DNA of 64,000 nucleotides from Imbricaverruca yamaguchii (lineage: Eukaryota > Arthropoda > Thecostraca > Neoverrucidae), in assembly GCA_034440575.1 (NCBI GenBank), contig JAOTOL010001436.1, forward strand, positions 961,614 to 1,025,613, in the 5' to 3' direction. A program made the position numbers and the translations under genes. The notes under the pieces are model-generated. The model worked only from the letters and a program-made list of their open reading frames with translations, ran no database searches and had not been told where the DNA came from. Position 1 is the stretch's first letter. Every line of letters starts with the position of its first letter. Shown here piece after piece: positions 44,495 to 55,400 of the stretch.

Positions 44495-44825
44495 CTGGCG
44501 ACGGCGCCACGGTGACAGGCACGGAACCAGCACCAGCGGCGTTACCAGGTCACGGCTACGCTAGCCACCTGACATCGCTCTGCTTCCTGCAGCAGTGCAT
44601 GTCCTCACGGCAATTTCTTCAGATAGATGATTGTCTTCGAACTCCTCACTGCAACTCCCAACCACATAACTGCGCAATGGGCCAGCTGACAATCAAGATT
44701 GTGAGTGATTCGAGATATCCAAGTCATCTTTTGCAGCTTCAGTCAGGATTTGTCTGCTCAAAATTGAGCGGGAAATTGAATAGGGAGCAGTGACAATGTT
44801 TGCAGTAATGTTGCAAGCTATAGAA

Positions 44826-44900
44826 TGGGCGCTAAATAACCAAACCTGGTTGATGCGCCCTAAAACCCAAATAACCAACCACCCAACCAACCAGGAAGCC
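44826..44900 (+). mobile_element. Tail-only LINE insertion
   Basis: GGGCGCTAAATAACC..GATGCGCCCTAAAACCC plus AAATAACCAACC repeats the 3' end of the I-group LINE with no upstream LINE sequence. AAGCTATAGA just before and AAGCCATAGA just after look like a target-site duplication with one change. Confidence 0.65.
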
Positions 44901-45408
44901 ATAGATACAAAACAAAACTAAGGACACGAAGATTAAGATGGTGACACATGCAGGATGCAAGTGGGTTTCACATACCTGCGTATTAAGAGATCATTGCGAC
45001 TGATTTGTGAACTTCTGGGAAGCTTAGTAGCATTCATGGAACATGAATGCTTCTCAGTGAAACGCAGGCGAATATGAAACGTATTATCTTATCGATCAGT
45101 TATAAAATTAAGGTAAAAAAAACTATTCCGACCAATTTGAGTGTGCATGTGGACCTAAACAATCGGCCACATAACACACTGTGATCCTTTTTGTGTGAAC
45201 GTGAGCGACTGTTTCTACTTTACGAAGGTAGGTGAAATTGAATCTTGCGCGTATTTGTGTGAACACGGCCTAACTGTTTTCTTTGGTAATGCCTTTACTG
45301 TTGTCTCCATGCTTCCGGTACCTATCAATTGAAATCTCCACGGGTGTGGGGTGTGGGATGCCCCAATCTTTATTACGCCCTTACCAATTGATGAGTGTAC
45401 ACGAACAC

Positions 45409-45838
<430 letters not shown>

Positions 45839-45987
45839 CGCAGCTACGCTGCTGATAGAACAGAAAAGAACCCGGAACTTGTGTACTTACTTTTTTTGTT
45901 ATATGCCCTAATCAGCAGTGGTGTTCATAGAGATGACATAAGGTGCATTAATTTCATAATGATGGCAAATAGCTTTAGAGTTCATAT

Positions 45988-46189
45988 GTGGGATTCACAT
46001 ACTTGAGGATGATGATAACGGTCATAGAGCTGCAATGCAGCCATCTACTTGAGGATGATGGTCATTGTTGTAGAGGTGATTTGTGTGTTCACCTGCCTGA
46101 GTGCAATGGTTACAGTTACAAACCTGATCTGTCAGGCACCTCCTTAACAATGATGGCCATAGATGTGAGATGATCTGTGAGGCACCTAC
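45988..46189 (-). repeat. Tandem copies of the exon 2 3' end and donor
   Basis: On the minus strand, five units of about 40-50 bp each carry a form of CAGATCAGCTCTACAACAAT followed by GGCCATTATCCTCAG, counting the exon itself. Only the exon copy has CAG/GTAGGT. The others read AAG/GAGGTG, CAG/GCAGGT, AAG/TAGATG and AAG/TATGTG. Confidence 0.8.
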
Positions 46190-46317
46190 CTGAGGATAAT
46201 GGCCATTGTTGTAGAGCTGATCTGCGGTGGCATTTTCAATATCTTGTGACCAGTGGTCTTGCCCTTGAGCAGCGTTGTAAAGAACGGCGTGCAGACGTGC
46301 AGGATCAGACTGTGTGC
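46190..46317 (-). CDS. Cp190: CP190-like gene, exon 2: BTB core
   Basis: 128 bp, phase 0 in and phase 2 out. It encodes AHSLILHVCTPFFTTLLKGK followed by a segment ending MPPQISSTTMAIILR. This fills the missing BTB core (the HRLVLSxCS.YF..LL pattern) between exons 1 and 3. The acceptor is TTGTTGCAG/GCACAC and the donor CCTCAG/GTAGGTG. The joined sequence reads GGDLK/AHSLIL and MAIILR/FVYTG, as expected for a BTB fold, and spacing agrees with other family members. It was too short to stand out as an open frame and was found by searching for a phase-compatible exon. Confidence 0.85.
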
Positions 46318-46526
46318 CTGCAACAATGACAGGATCAGACCATGCACCTGCAACAATGGCAGAATTAAACTGCATGCCTGAAACAATGGTATGATCAGAC
46401 TATGTGGCTGAACCAGTGACATCATCAGACTATGTGCCTGCAACAATGGAATGATCAGACTGTGTGCACACAACAATGACCGGATGAGACTATGCGCCTG
46501 CAACAATGGCGAGATCAGATAATATG
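46301..46526 (-). repeat. 30-bp tandem copies of the exon 2 acceptor
   Basis: Seven exact 30-bp steps at 46301, 46331, 46361, 46391, 46421, 46451 and 46481, then a fragment. Each unit on the minus strand contains a form of GTTGCAGGCACACAGTCTGA. Six of seven keep a CAG acceptor. The period is 10 codons and the copies stay open in the exon frame. Confidence 0.88.
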
Positions 46527-46539
46527 TGTTTAATGAATG

Positions 46540-46703
46540 GGTTGGTTGGATATTGGTTTTACAACACATCCACCGTTGAGTCATGTAGCGTCGCCAATCT
46601 CTCACGCCGATTGTTTGCGGGCGAAGAGTAACGACAGGTGAGACTCGAACCCGCAACCTTTCGATTGAGAGACGAGCAACTTATCCCTAGATCACTCGTC
46701 CCC
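46540..46703 (-). mobile_element. SINE, main family
   Basis: Head GGGGACGAGTGATCTAGGGA at 46703 reading down, B-box GGGTTCGAGTCTC, hairpin CGACGCTACATGACTC..GGATGTGTTGTAAAACC (stem held by G-U pairs), tail CAATATCCAACC at 46540. Confidence 0.88.
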
Positions 46704-46777
46704 ATGGGATCAGGGTTAATGCAACAAGCTCTGCCTAGCATAGAACCATCGTCCATAAAGCCATCCCAGCAAGAATT
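46704..46777 (+). mobile_element. 3' fragment of the tRNA-Ala/Ile-like SINE
   Basis: GCAACAAGCTCTGCCTAGCA..CCATAAAGCCATCCCAGCAA matches the 3' end of the element at 62007-62335. It directly adjoins the minus-strand SINE head. Confidence 0.7.
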
Positions 46778-47650
46778 CGGACGATATTATGTTTAGAAAA
46801 ACAAGATACAGGCACTAGGATGGTGAAAGTGAGGTTGAATCTCGTCACAATACTGCTTTTAGACGCACAATTAACGTTTTGCACAAACAAATCATACATG
46901 ATGTCGTCAAAAGCAAAATATGAATGCATATACAAATGACAAAAAGAATGCAAAAATATAAAATAAGACCAAAAATTGGCTAGACCCGTTGACAAAATGA
47001 AGGCTTAACTACAAAAGGCATTTTCAATACAACTTTGTTACTAATAGATACTTGGGAAACCCACAATATAAGTAGAGACAAACTATGTCCTCAATAAGCA
47101 TTCCAGTTTTCAAGTCAACATCTTGTCTGGTCCTGATGCATGACCTGAAATGTACTGTGGGAACACGTATTGCAGTCACTCTAGAGATTAAGTATGACGA
47201 ACTAAAAATGGCGAAGTCAGAGTAACTTTTAATGTTGAGTAACCTGATTTGTTAACCTGATGTGATTGGGATCCCCAGATTCGCCGTAAAATGACATTTG
47301 GCAGTGTTTTTGGGAATATCTCCAAAATTAACAATGTTTTGACATTGTGAAAATTGGTTGAGAATGCAAAACATTGGTTTTACTCTGGTTCACCGTTTTC
47401 TCTTCCTCAGTGTAATATACTTCGAAACACTTGTTATTTTGAAAACCTTAATTTAATATTTCACATTCAACATCAACATGACTAGCGACCTTGACCTTTG
47501 CACATGACATTTGTGTAGGAAAGTCTTTACTTTGCCTACCAATATCAAAGCACAAAATCTTCTTTGTTTCACTACCAGTTCGACAACTACGTCGAAGACG
47601 GGTGGCTGACCGCACCCCAAAATTGACTGTTTTGACCTGACATTGTGTTT

Positions 47651-47802
47651 GTTGGTTATTGGTTTTACGATTCATTGATCGTTGAGCCATGTGACGTTGC
47701 TAATCTCTCACACCGATTGGTCGCAGGCGAAAAGTAACAAGTGAGGCTCGAACCCACATTCAACTGTAAGACAGGCAACTTACCCCTAGACTACTCGTCC
47801 CC
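47651..47802 (-). mobile_element. SINE, main family, diverged
   Basis: Head GGGGACGAGTAGTCTAGGGG, B-box GGGTTCGAGCCTC, tail region CGTAAAACCAATAACCAAC at 47651. The 3' stem is partly lost (CAACGTCACATGG..AATGAATCG). Confidence 0.83.
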
Positions 47803-48462
47803 TTTTAATAGTGTTCATTCCCCATTTTGAACAACACAATATGAAGCATGTAGCTATCATGCATATGACCACTCTTACAGATAGTCATATACCTGTACCT
47901 TACAATGCAATTCCAGGCTATGTGTGTTACTACCTATGACTTAACTGTTATAAAACAACAGAAATTAATATCATAGACGTTATTACTCCCAGAAGCAACA
48001 AATATTTCCCCAGAAAGAAGGCAAAATACCATTCCGTTTTTCCACTTCAGATTATTTGAACTAAAGAACATTTTCATAGCCACAAACATACTTATATATG
48101 CTATACATTTTCAATTGTCAAACATTCCCTTTTTATTATCATGCATGTATCAACATCATCCCATATCACTATGTACAAGTGCACAGAGGCACAGCCAAGG
48201 AGGGACGGGCTCGGAGACCTGGGCCATGCCATTACCAACCAAAATACACTAGATCAAACAAGAAATGGATATTTTCATGACCCAAAACCCTAAATTTGTT
48301 TCCCGAATCTTGCCCCATTACATTGCATATTTATGGGTTGGCCCACCTAGGAAAATCCTGGTTGCACCACTGCAAGTGCATATTGCAGTCTTCTCTTCAG
48401 ATCCCAACATTGATGTGTGCATGGATGTGTCGCTTTGATATGGAAACATTCACAGTTCTCAC

Positions 48463-48636
48463 CTTGAGGTCACCTCCTGGGAAGCGAAGTGTGAGGTCGC
48501 AGTGCTCCTGCTTGTCATACAGGCCCTCGATGCGCTGTGCCAGGAAGTTTCCCCAGTTGTCGACGCGGACTGGCTTCCTGGCCATGCCAGGCGTGCGTCG
48601 CACCACCACCGCGGGCGCCACTATCGCTGCAGACAT
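48463..48636 (-). CDS. Cp190: CP190-like gene, exon 1: start of the BTB domain
   Basis: 58 codons from ATG (context GACCATGTC) to donor CTCAAG/GTGAGAAC. It encodes VRVDNWGNFLAQRIEGLYDK and EHCDLTLRFPGGDLK, the N-terminal helix and first strand of a BTB domain. The VDNWG start is characteristic of CP190-type BTB domains. A second Met (residue 18, about 48585) stands just before ARKPVRVDNWG and could be the true initiator. Phase 0 at the donor fits exon 2. Any 5' UTR exon lies further to the right and was not identified. Confidence 0.85.
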
Positions 48637-49400
48637 GGTCGCTACCAGGTGGACTCAGTGTGCCACCAGCTCACCACCTAGAGCAGCAGCACATTCACCA
48701 CTCACCAATTACACAATTTCAAACTGAATAGGACAACATGACAAAACTAGACTTGCACTAGGCTAAGCAGCAACATTGTAACCATGGCTGTTGCACAATG
48801 CTAGTGACAGAGTAAGCACTGCATATATAATTAAAAAAACATATATAATACAATATAATTTGACATCCAATTAACTACCAGACACCAGCCAGTCCAGACC
48901 AAGTGCTGTGGCTAGTGGCAACCCACAGATATAAGATTAGGTCAGCCATTTTCTTACTCCATAGCTGGTGTTACAGAGGAAATTTGCTCCCAGGTCATGT
49001 GGTCTCAGTAACAAGATAGAGGGAGAAAATCCAGCACAATGATCTGCATAATTAAAATCAACACCAAATATAATTTTCACATGAGTTTTAGTAACAAAAT
49101 AGGTTTTACTAGCAACTCAGTTGAAATAAGTAGAGTTAAACTTATGAACATCAGCAAATTGCAATATGCTTTCTGATTTACATGGACACAGCACTCAGCT
49201 TTACTGTATCTGGCACCCAATGAATTACTGCCAGATGACAAATTAGCATCATGGTTAAATTAGTGAAGGATGCAGTTCTAAGCCAACTTCCTGAGCAGTG
49301 GTGGGGAAAATGATAACAAAAGTATACTTAATCAATATCAACCAAGTTTATCAACCCATACCTGACACTCGTGACATGCTCGTACTCCAGCATGTCATGA
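48637..49400. other. Upstream flank of the CP190-like gene
   Basis: AT-rich sequence with short TATATATAA runs at about 48842-48856. It should contain the promoter or a 5' intron, but I cannot place either. Confidence 0.4.
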
Positions 49401-49401
49401 G

Positions 49402-49850
49402 TGAGAGAATACTGCATCCAAGCTTGGTCTCCTAGCTATGAAAAAGATTGTTGGCTTTTAGAGAGAGTACAAAAGAGGGCTACACAAATGGTTAATGGCA
49501 TAAGCAACCTGGCATATGAGGAAAGATTGAAGAAATTGAATATGTTTTCATTTAGATATAGAAGGCTGAGAGGAGATCTTGAGGTCTTTAAATTTGTCCA
49601 TGGTTTGGAGAGAGGATATCTTGGGGAAATGTTTGAATTTAACAGAAATGATGCAATTAGAGGTCATAAATTCAAAATTAAAGTTAACCACAGCAGAACA
49701 AGGTTAAGGCAGACTTTCTTCACCAACAGGGTAGTGGAAACTGGAACCAGCTGCCAGAAAACATTGTCAGTAGCAGCACATTGAACATCTTTAAAGACAG
49801 CATAGACAATCATTATAAAGACATAAAGACATAAAGACATAAAAGATCAG
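49402..49850 (+). mobile_element. CR1-like LINE, 5'-truncated copy (plus arm)
   Basis: It encodes the C-terminal region of a CR1-type ORF2: YCIQAWSPSYEKDCW, LLERVQKRATQMVNGI, LAYEERLKKLNM, TRLRQTFFTNRVV. One frame break occurs near 49740. It ends in (AAAGACAT)n. It is the inverted partner of the copy at 49905-50500. Confidence 0.85.
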
Positions 49851-49904
49851 TGCAACTCTGAGCCACAAGGGCCCTTCTTGGTTGCACTCTGTACACTGAA
49901 CCAG

Positions 49905-50500
49905 TTGCCCACCAAATCTGCCAATCAGCCCTCCCTGTAATACTGAAAAGCAAGCCCTCTATTCTTATAATGATTGTCTATGCTGTTTTTAAAGATGTTC
50001 AATGTTCTGCTACTGACGATGTTTTCTGGCAGCTGGTTCCAGTGTTCCACTACCCTGTTGGTGAAGAAAGTTTGCCTTAACCTTGTTCTGCTGTGGTTAA
50101 TTTTAATTTTGAATTTATGACCTCTAATTGCATCATTTCTGTTAAATTCAAACATTTCCCCAAGGTATCCCCTCTCCAGACCATTGACAAATTTAAAGAC
50201 CTCGATGAGATCTCCTCTCAGCCTTCCATATCTAAGTGAAAACATATTCAATTTCTTCAATCTTTCCTCATATGCCAGGTTGCTTATGCCATTAACCATT
50301 TTTGTAGCCCCCTTTGTACTCTCTCTAAAAAGCCAACAATCTTTTTCATAGCTAGGAGACCAAGCTTGGATGCAGTATTCCAAATGTGGCCTGACGTATG
50401 CACAGTAAAGCTTCCTGATCACTTCCTCACTTCTGTATGATACATTCCTATTTACAAATAAATATTTACAACACACCCCATGAGTAGGATGCTCGTGCAC
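49905..50500 (-). mobile_element. CR1-like LINE, 5'-truncated copy (minus arm)
   Basis: An open 191-codon stretch with YRSEEVIRKLYCAYVRPHLE, YCIQAWSPSYEKDCW, LRGDLIEVFKFVNGLERGYL and TNRVVEHWNQLPENIV, that is, the complete C-terminal end of ORF2. The 3' UTR continues to about 49850. It has been kept better than the plus arm. Confidence 0.88.
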
Positions 50501-51027
50501 TGACTGATTTGCTTCTTGCTGCCTATTTGGATGTGTTCCAGAATATAAAATGGTTTAAGGAAAATTATACTAAAACAATCCATCCAATATTGTATTATTA
50601 TCATCACCAAGAAACAACTTCTGTCAATGAAAAAGCTGAGAAAATTTAGTAAAACCAACTCTTGTAAATATTAAATGTTCTTCAGATGGTCCAAGCATAG
50701 CCATATATCTCAGGAAGTGTGATAACCAATTATTGGAACTAGATGAACACAAATTAAGATTGTGCAGTAATATTTTTATCATAAATCTGCCAGAGTTTAC
50801 ACATTCCACCTCCATAAAGCAAATGAAGGGCTTAGGCTTGGCTTGGTTTGGTTTAGTCAGATCATTTTAGTTTTTTATGTTGGAAAATCGTGTTTCAACA
50901 AAACTCTGAACAGTGCTTCAAGTCGAAAATTTGTTTTCCTTCCAAATACAGATGTTCTTGAAATGGTGGTTAGACAAGGTTGGGTTAGTTAACATTTTAA
51001 TCCTATATTATCTAACTTGAAGTACTT
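50501..51027. other. AT-rich, nothing recognised
   Basis: No open frame with a domain. A GGCTTGGCTTGGTTTGGTTT run occurs at about 50832. Confidence 0.4.
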
Positions 51028-51184
51028 TGGCTATTGATTTTACAACACATCAACAGTTGAGTCATGTAGCGTCGCCAATCTCTCATGCCGATTGGTTGCG
51101 GGCAAAGAGTAGTGACAGGTGAGACTTGAACCCACAACCTTTCAATTGTGAGATGAGCAACTTATCCCTAGACCACTCATCCCC
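51028..51184 (-). mobile_element. SINE, main family
   Basis: Head GGGGATGAGTGGTCTAGGGA at 51184, B-box GGGTTCAAGTCTC, hairpin CGACGCTACATGACTC..TGATGTGTTGTAAAATC, tail CAATAGCC at 51028. Confidence 0.86.
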
Positions 51185-51779
51185 TACAAATAGCTCTACT
51201 GCTACTTCTGTGTGGCTGAACCAGCAACTGTACTGCATTTACTGAACACAAAAAAACGAATAGGGCATCCATACTAAAAACAGTTGCTTTCAATGAAAAT
51301 CCTCTAGCCACTTGCAGAGCAACTTTAAAAGAGATGCCCCTCTTCCTTAACCAATGTAGGTATCTACATCTTTGGGTCCTGCGAAATACCAGCCAAGTCT
51401 GTGATATATTTGCACTCCATTTTGATGTAGGTACCAACCTACCTACCAACTTGAATTTAGGAACTAAGTCCAACCTAGGAAGTTAAGCTGGTTGGTCATG
51501 GCCACAGATACCTACTGTACTCAGTTATCTGTGGCAGAAACTATTCAAGGGCTGAGGACCAAACATGCAAAAACTTGATCATGATGCAACTGCAAGGAAC
51601 GCTTTCACGTGCCAGATTACTAACAGTGTTTCCTTTATTCATCAAAGTACTCTGGTGTTAATTTGCTTTACAACTAAAAAAAAACAAGCATTTGCAAAGG
51701 AAATGGAGCTGCAGGAGCAATATTTAAGCTAGGATCTTAGAAGTGTGTTCAAGTCTTAGAAGGTACCCTAGTTATTATT

Positions 51780-52440
51780 TCCAAGCAGTCTATGGAGTAT
51801 TCTGCAGTACCTGGAGATTGTCAAAATGCAAATATAGTACCAACTCTCAATAATGTAAGTATGAAGTGCCACAAGTCTGAAGCCACAGTACAGTCAGTTT
51901 CACTTCAATAGTTTGCAATGTATTGGCTTTGATCTGGGAGATCTTGTTTAACTAACCTATTGTTCATGTAGAATGTAACTTGAGAAGCAGACAAAGCAGA
52001 ACAGTTGTGCACTTTGTGAATAACATCATCTTTGTGAAATAACATTGAGGCAGGGCTAGGCAATAGGGTGTTCAAATTTGCTGATGACAAGCCTGGTAGG
52101 AATGGCTAAGAGTGGTGATCTATCCAGCAATATTCAACTTGACTTGGAGAACCAAAAAGTGACTGATCAATGGTGTATGTCTTTCAACTATGCAAACCAT
52201 AAGGTCTGGGTTAGTTAGTTATTGGGGCTTAAGAATGCACTTGCATTTGCAGTCTGAAGGTGAGACATTCAGACATACAATGGGAGGGGGGCTGAATTCT
52301 CTTGAAAAGGATATTCAGTTATTGTTCAATGGTGCTTCAGCAAAAATATGCTAATGAAGAGGAAAGAGACTTAGGTGTGTTAGCTTTGAATGATCAGCAG
52401 TGGATGGGACAAGATTTATGTTGAATGTACGTGGTGTGGG
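51780..52440 (+). pseudogene. Relic of CR1-like reverse transcriptase
   Basis: Broken-frame matches in order: CQNANIVPTLNN (RT motif with NxxxxPIFKKG), VFKFADDK (motif C, both Asp kept) at about 52070-52095, then WCMSFNYAKxK and EERDLGVLA. Several stops and indels make it non-functional. A minus-strand segment at 52214-52252 resembles a LINE tail inserted into it. Confidence 0.68.
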
Positions 52441-55400
52441 CCCACTAGGCATGGGTGTAGTTGAAAAGTATTGATGGGGCTAGATTAACTAGACTAGATT
52501 AACAGGGCTAGATATAAATTGGCAAATATGTACTGTGTTTGTGGATAGTTTCATTGGAACCTAGGATATGGCACTGGTTGGGTTGCTGAGTATCTTCATG
52601 TCCAGGCTGATATCATCTTCCCTTTACAGGCTTAACACAGAAGAGCCCCTATGGCTCTTCACTTATGATTATGTCACTTCATGACATATATAAAACCATA
52701 AAGTATCAGTTCAATTACCAGTCTAATGCTTGTAATACAACATTAAAATAAAAGTTGTTTGTTAGGTGTGAGATGTCAAAACAAGAACAGGATGTCAAAA
52801 TTTGCCATCTAATTAATACAATTGTACCTCTATCATTTGTTTTGATGTTCATAATTTAGGAAGCACCACTATATTTGGGATAGGAAGAAAAAAGCCTATG
52901 ATATAAACCACCATTTTATGCAAACTCACATTACAGGTAATCTATTTACCTGAAATTGAGTTGCAAAATGTTCATGTATCACTATCCCTTATCAATGGCA
53001 TGAACATTATATTTATCAACAATATACTGTTAGAAAGGAGAAAATAAGACTTGATAAGGACATACCATGAAGTAGGATATCAAAAGTTATTTAAGAAGAA
53101 TGTTGATTGACTGCAAAGAAAGTGGTATATTCCACACCATTTCATGAATATCTTATCACTGTCATATTACAAATTCAAAATCAATCTACATATATTTTCC
53201 TTCCAATGAATCTTCAGTTCATATAGTAGAACACACCCCAATAACTGCAGCAAATGACACAGCCTGCATAAATATATTGCAACTGATTTTGTCATAGCAA
53301 TATGACAACTGATGTTAGCAATATGACAACTGACTTTAGCAATATGTCAACTGATTTTGCCCTTAGACTCACAGGGCATAAAGCTAAGCACAAAGCAGGG
53401 GGAGATAGGTAGGTATGTACCTACTTAAGTGGCCTAGACAAGGGAAAAGTTCCAGGGAACAGGGAGAAAGAGGCTACCAAAGACACATGAGAAAGAGTGA
53501 GAGAGAGGGAATGCAAGAAATATCCGCCTAGGTGTCATTCTCTGCATACCAAATTATTAAAACAATGGAATCACAACTGGGGGACAAACATTACGCAGCA
53601 AGGGTTACATTTTTCCTTAGCGCTGGGCGACTGACAGCCTATTGCAAGTAACAGGCCAAGGTTTAGACACATACCAGCATTGGGCTTTCCTTTCAATTGC
53701 TTCCGAGACGCACGCATACTTCTCAGAAACAATACTATGCACTGCACACACCCCACGCACGATTTGCTAGGATGAAAACAACAATGCGTAGGTGCGTCGC
53801 CAAACGTCTCGTATCATATCCAGTTAAGCTCGTTGAGCTGAGCCTGAACATTATGTAACTTGTTATAATTGTGTCAAAATATTTATCTGTTCAATGCTTT
53901 TTAGAAGTCTAGAATGAGGCACACGAATATTGTATCAGCACCATTGCATTATTTATTCACTTTTTGTTATAGAAGACTAGGATAGAGAAAATACAGTAGT
54001 TTTTCAGACAGCTTCATGTACTAGTTGAACTTCAACATGATTTTTCCATGCAACTGTCTAACTATGCACGCTGGGCTGCATTAGATGTTTTTTAAGTCAA
54101 ATAAAAGAAAACTGAATTCATAGTTGTTCCATCTGTACACCAACCGTCAAACACGACAGAAGCATTTCGGCGGCAGTACTCATCCTGTCCATGCTTTGTA
54201 TTCAAGTCAAAGAATGTTCTGAGACGAGATCATGCGCACAAATTGTCTTTATGGGTTTGCTGGGATTGTTGCGTCGGGAATTGTTGTGGTATCAGTATGG
54301 GTGTTTATTTGATAGTTCCTTGACGCCCTTTAATTGATTACTTAGGGTAAGTAACGACAGTTTGTGCGTGAATATACGATTTCCTATGTCTTAATCACCA
54401 TGTTAATATCAATCATTGCAACCTGAACAGTCCATGTTGTTTAAGTATGCGAGATATTGGTATAGGTACCTAGGTAGGTACCTGCCTAGTCGTAGATATG
54501 GCTTGATGTTTTTACATTATTGATATCAAGTGACGCTACTATTTTTCGCAATTTTATTACACGGGAAACGGTGAGTTTACTTGTATGCTTTGCAGGCAAT
54601 GATATCTCATCATGAAGTGTGTTAAGGGGAAAGTGTATGCCATAATTTGCATCAGTGCAAGTAGGTCCATAGGGTGCCTGTGGTTTATAACTTGGAACAA
54701 ATCATCCATTTCGAAGGCATTCATTTCCAAGTGATGCCAAAGCACTGCTGTTAGAATTTTCTAAGGATTATGGAACAGTAACCATGAATATTCAAGTGTT
54801 TTGGTCAAGCATGCCTTTCAGTCATCTGATGTGATTTGAAGGAAGTTGGTATTCTTGTTGTAGTAAAAGGCTACTTTTTATATATGAGGAAATTAGATAC
54901 CAGGAACTGAGGAAGTTGTCATTTTACCAAGCAAATCAAATGTATTCAAATAATTATCTTATTTTTAAACAATATAAGAAGAAATTTGCAATGCAATTTT
55001 ACATTGTTTCAACCACCACTTCCACCTCATGTACCTACCTGCATGAAACTTCAGGAAAAGTGCAAAACAGCACCTTTGTGTGGGACAGCATACAATGAAG
55101 AATGCCAAAACTTAAGAACAAAAGTGGAATAGATGTAGTTTAGTTTTGATATGACCTTATGAATAAAACAACATTGTAACAATAGATTCCCTAAGGTGAT
55201 TAAGATGGTGCCACCACTAATTTCCAGATAAAATTAGTTTGTTTTTGTTGGCAAACAAAATAACATAAAAAGGATGCTTTGTATTACATAACATTATCAG
55301 GAACAATGTAGCATGAAACCAACTTTGCCTAGTGTAACCTGTTTTCATGCTATTTTTTCTTCCCAAATTAAGAAAGGTATTAAATTGTCTTATTCTTAAC

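Larger units (their letters stand above)
46318..48462 (-). other. CP190-like gene, intron 1
   Basis: About 2.1 kb. It contains the acceptor-copy array, two minus-strand SINEs (46540-46703, 47651-47802) and a fragment of a second SINE type (46704-46777). The rest is AT-rich without recognisable features. Confidence 0.75.

Noticed and set aside
44261..44533. Minus-strand 90-codon frame starting LVPCLSPWRRR
   Set aside because: It is out of frame with the BTB sequence. The BTB frame with the acceptor at 44494 explains the region.
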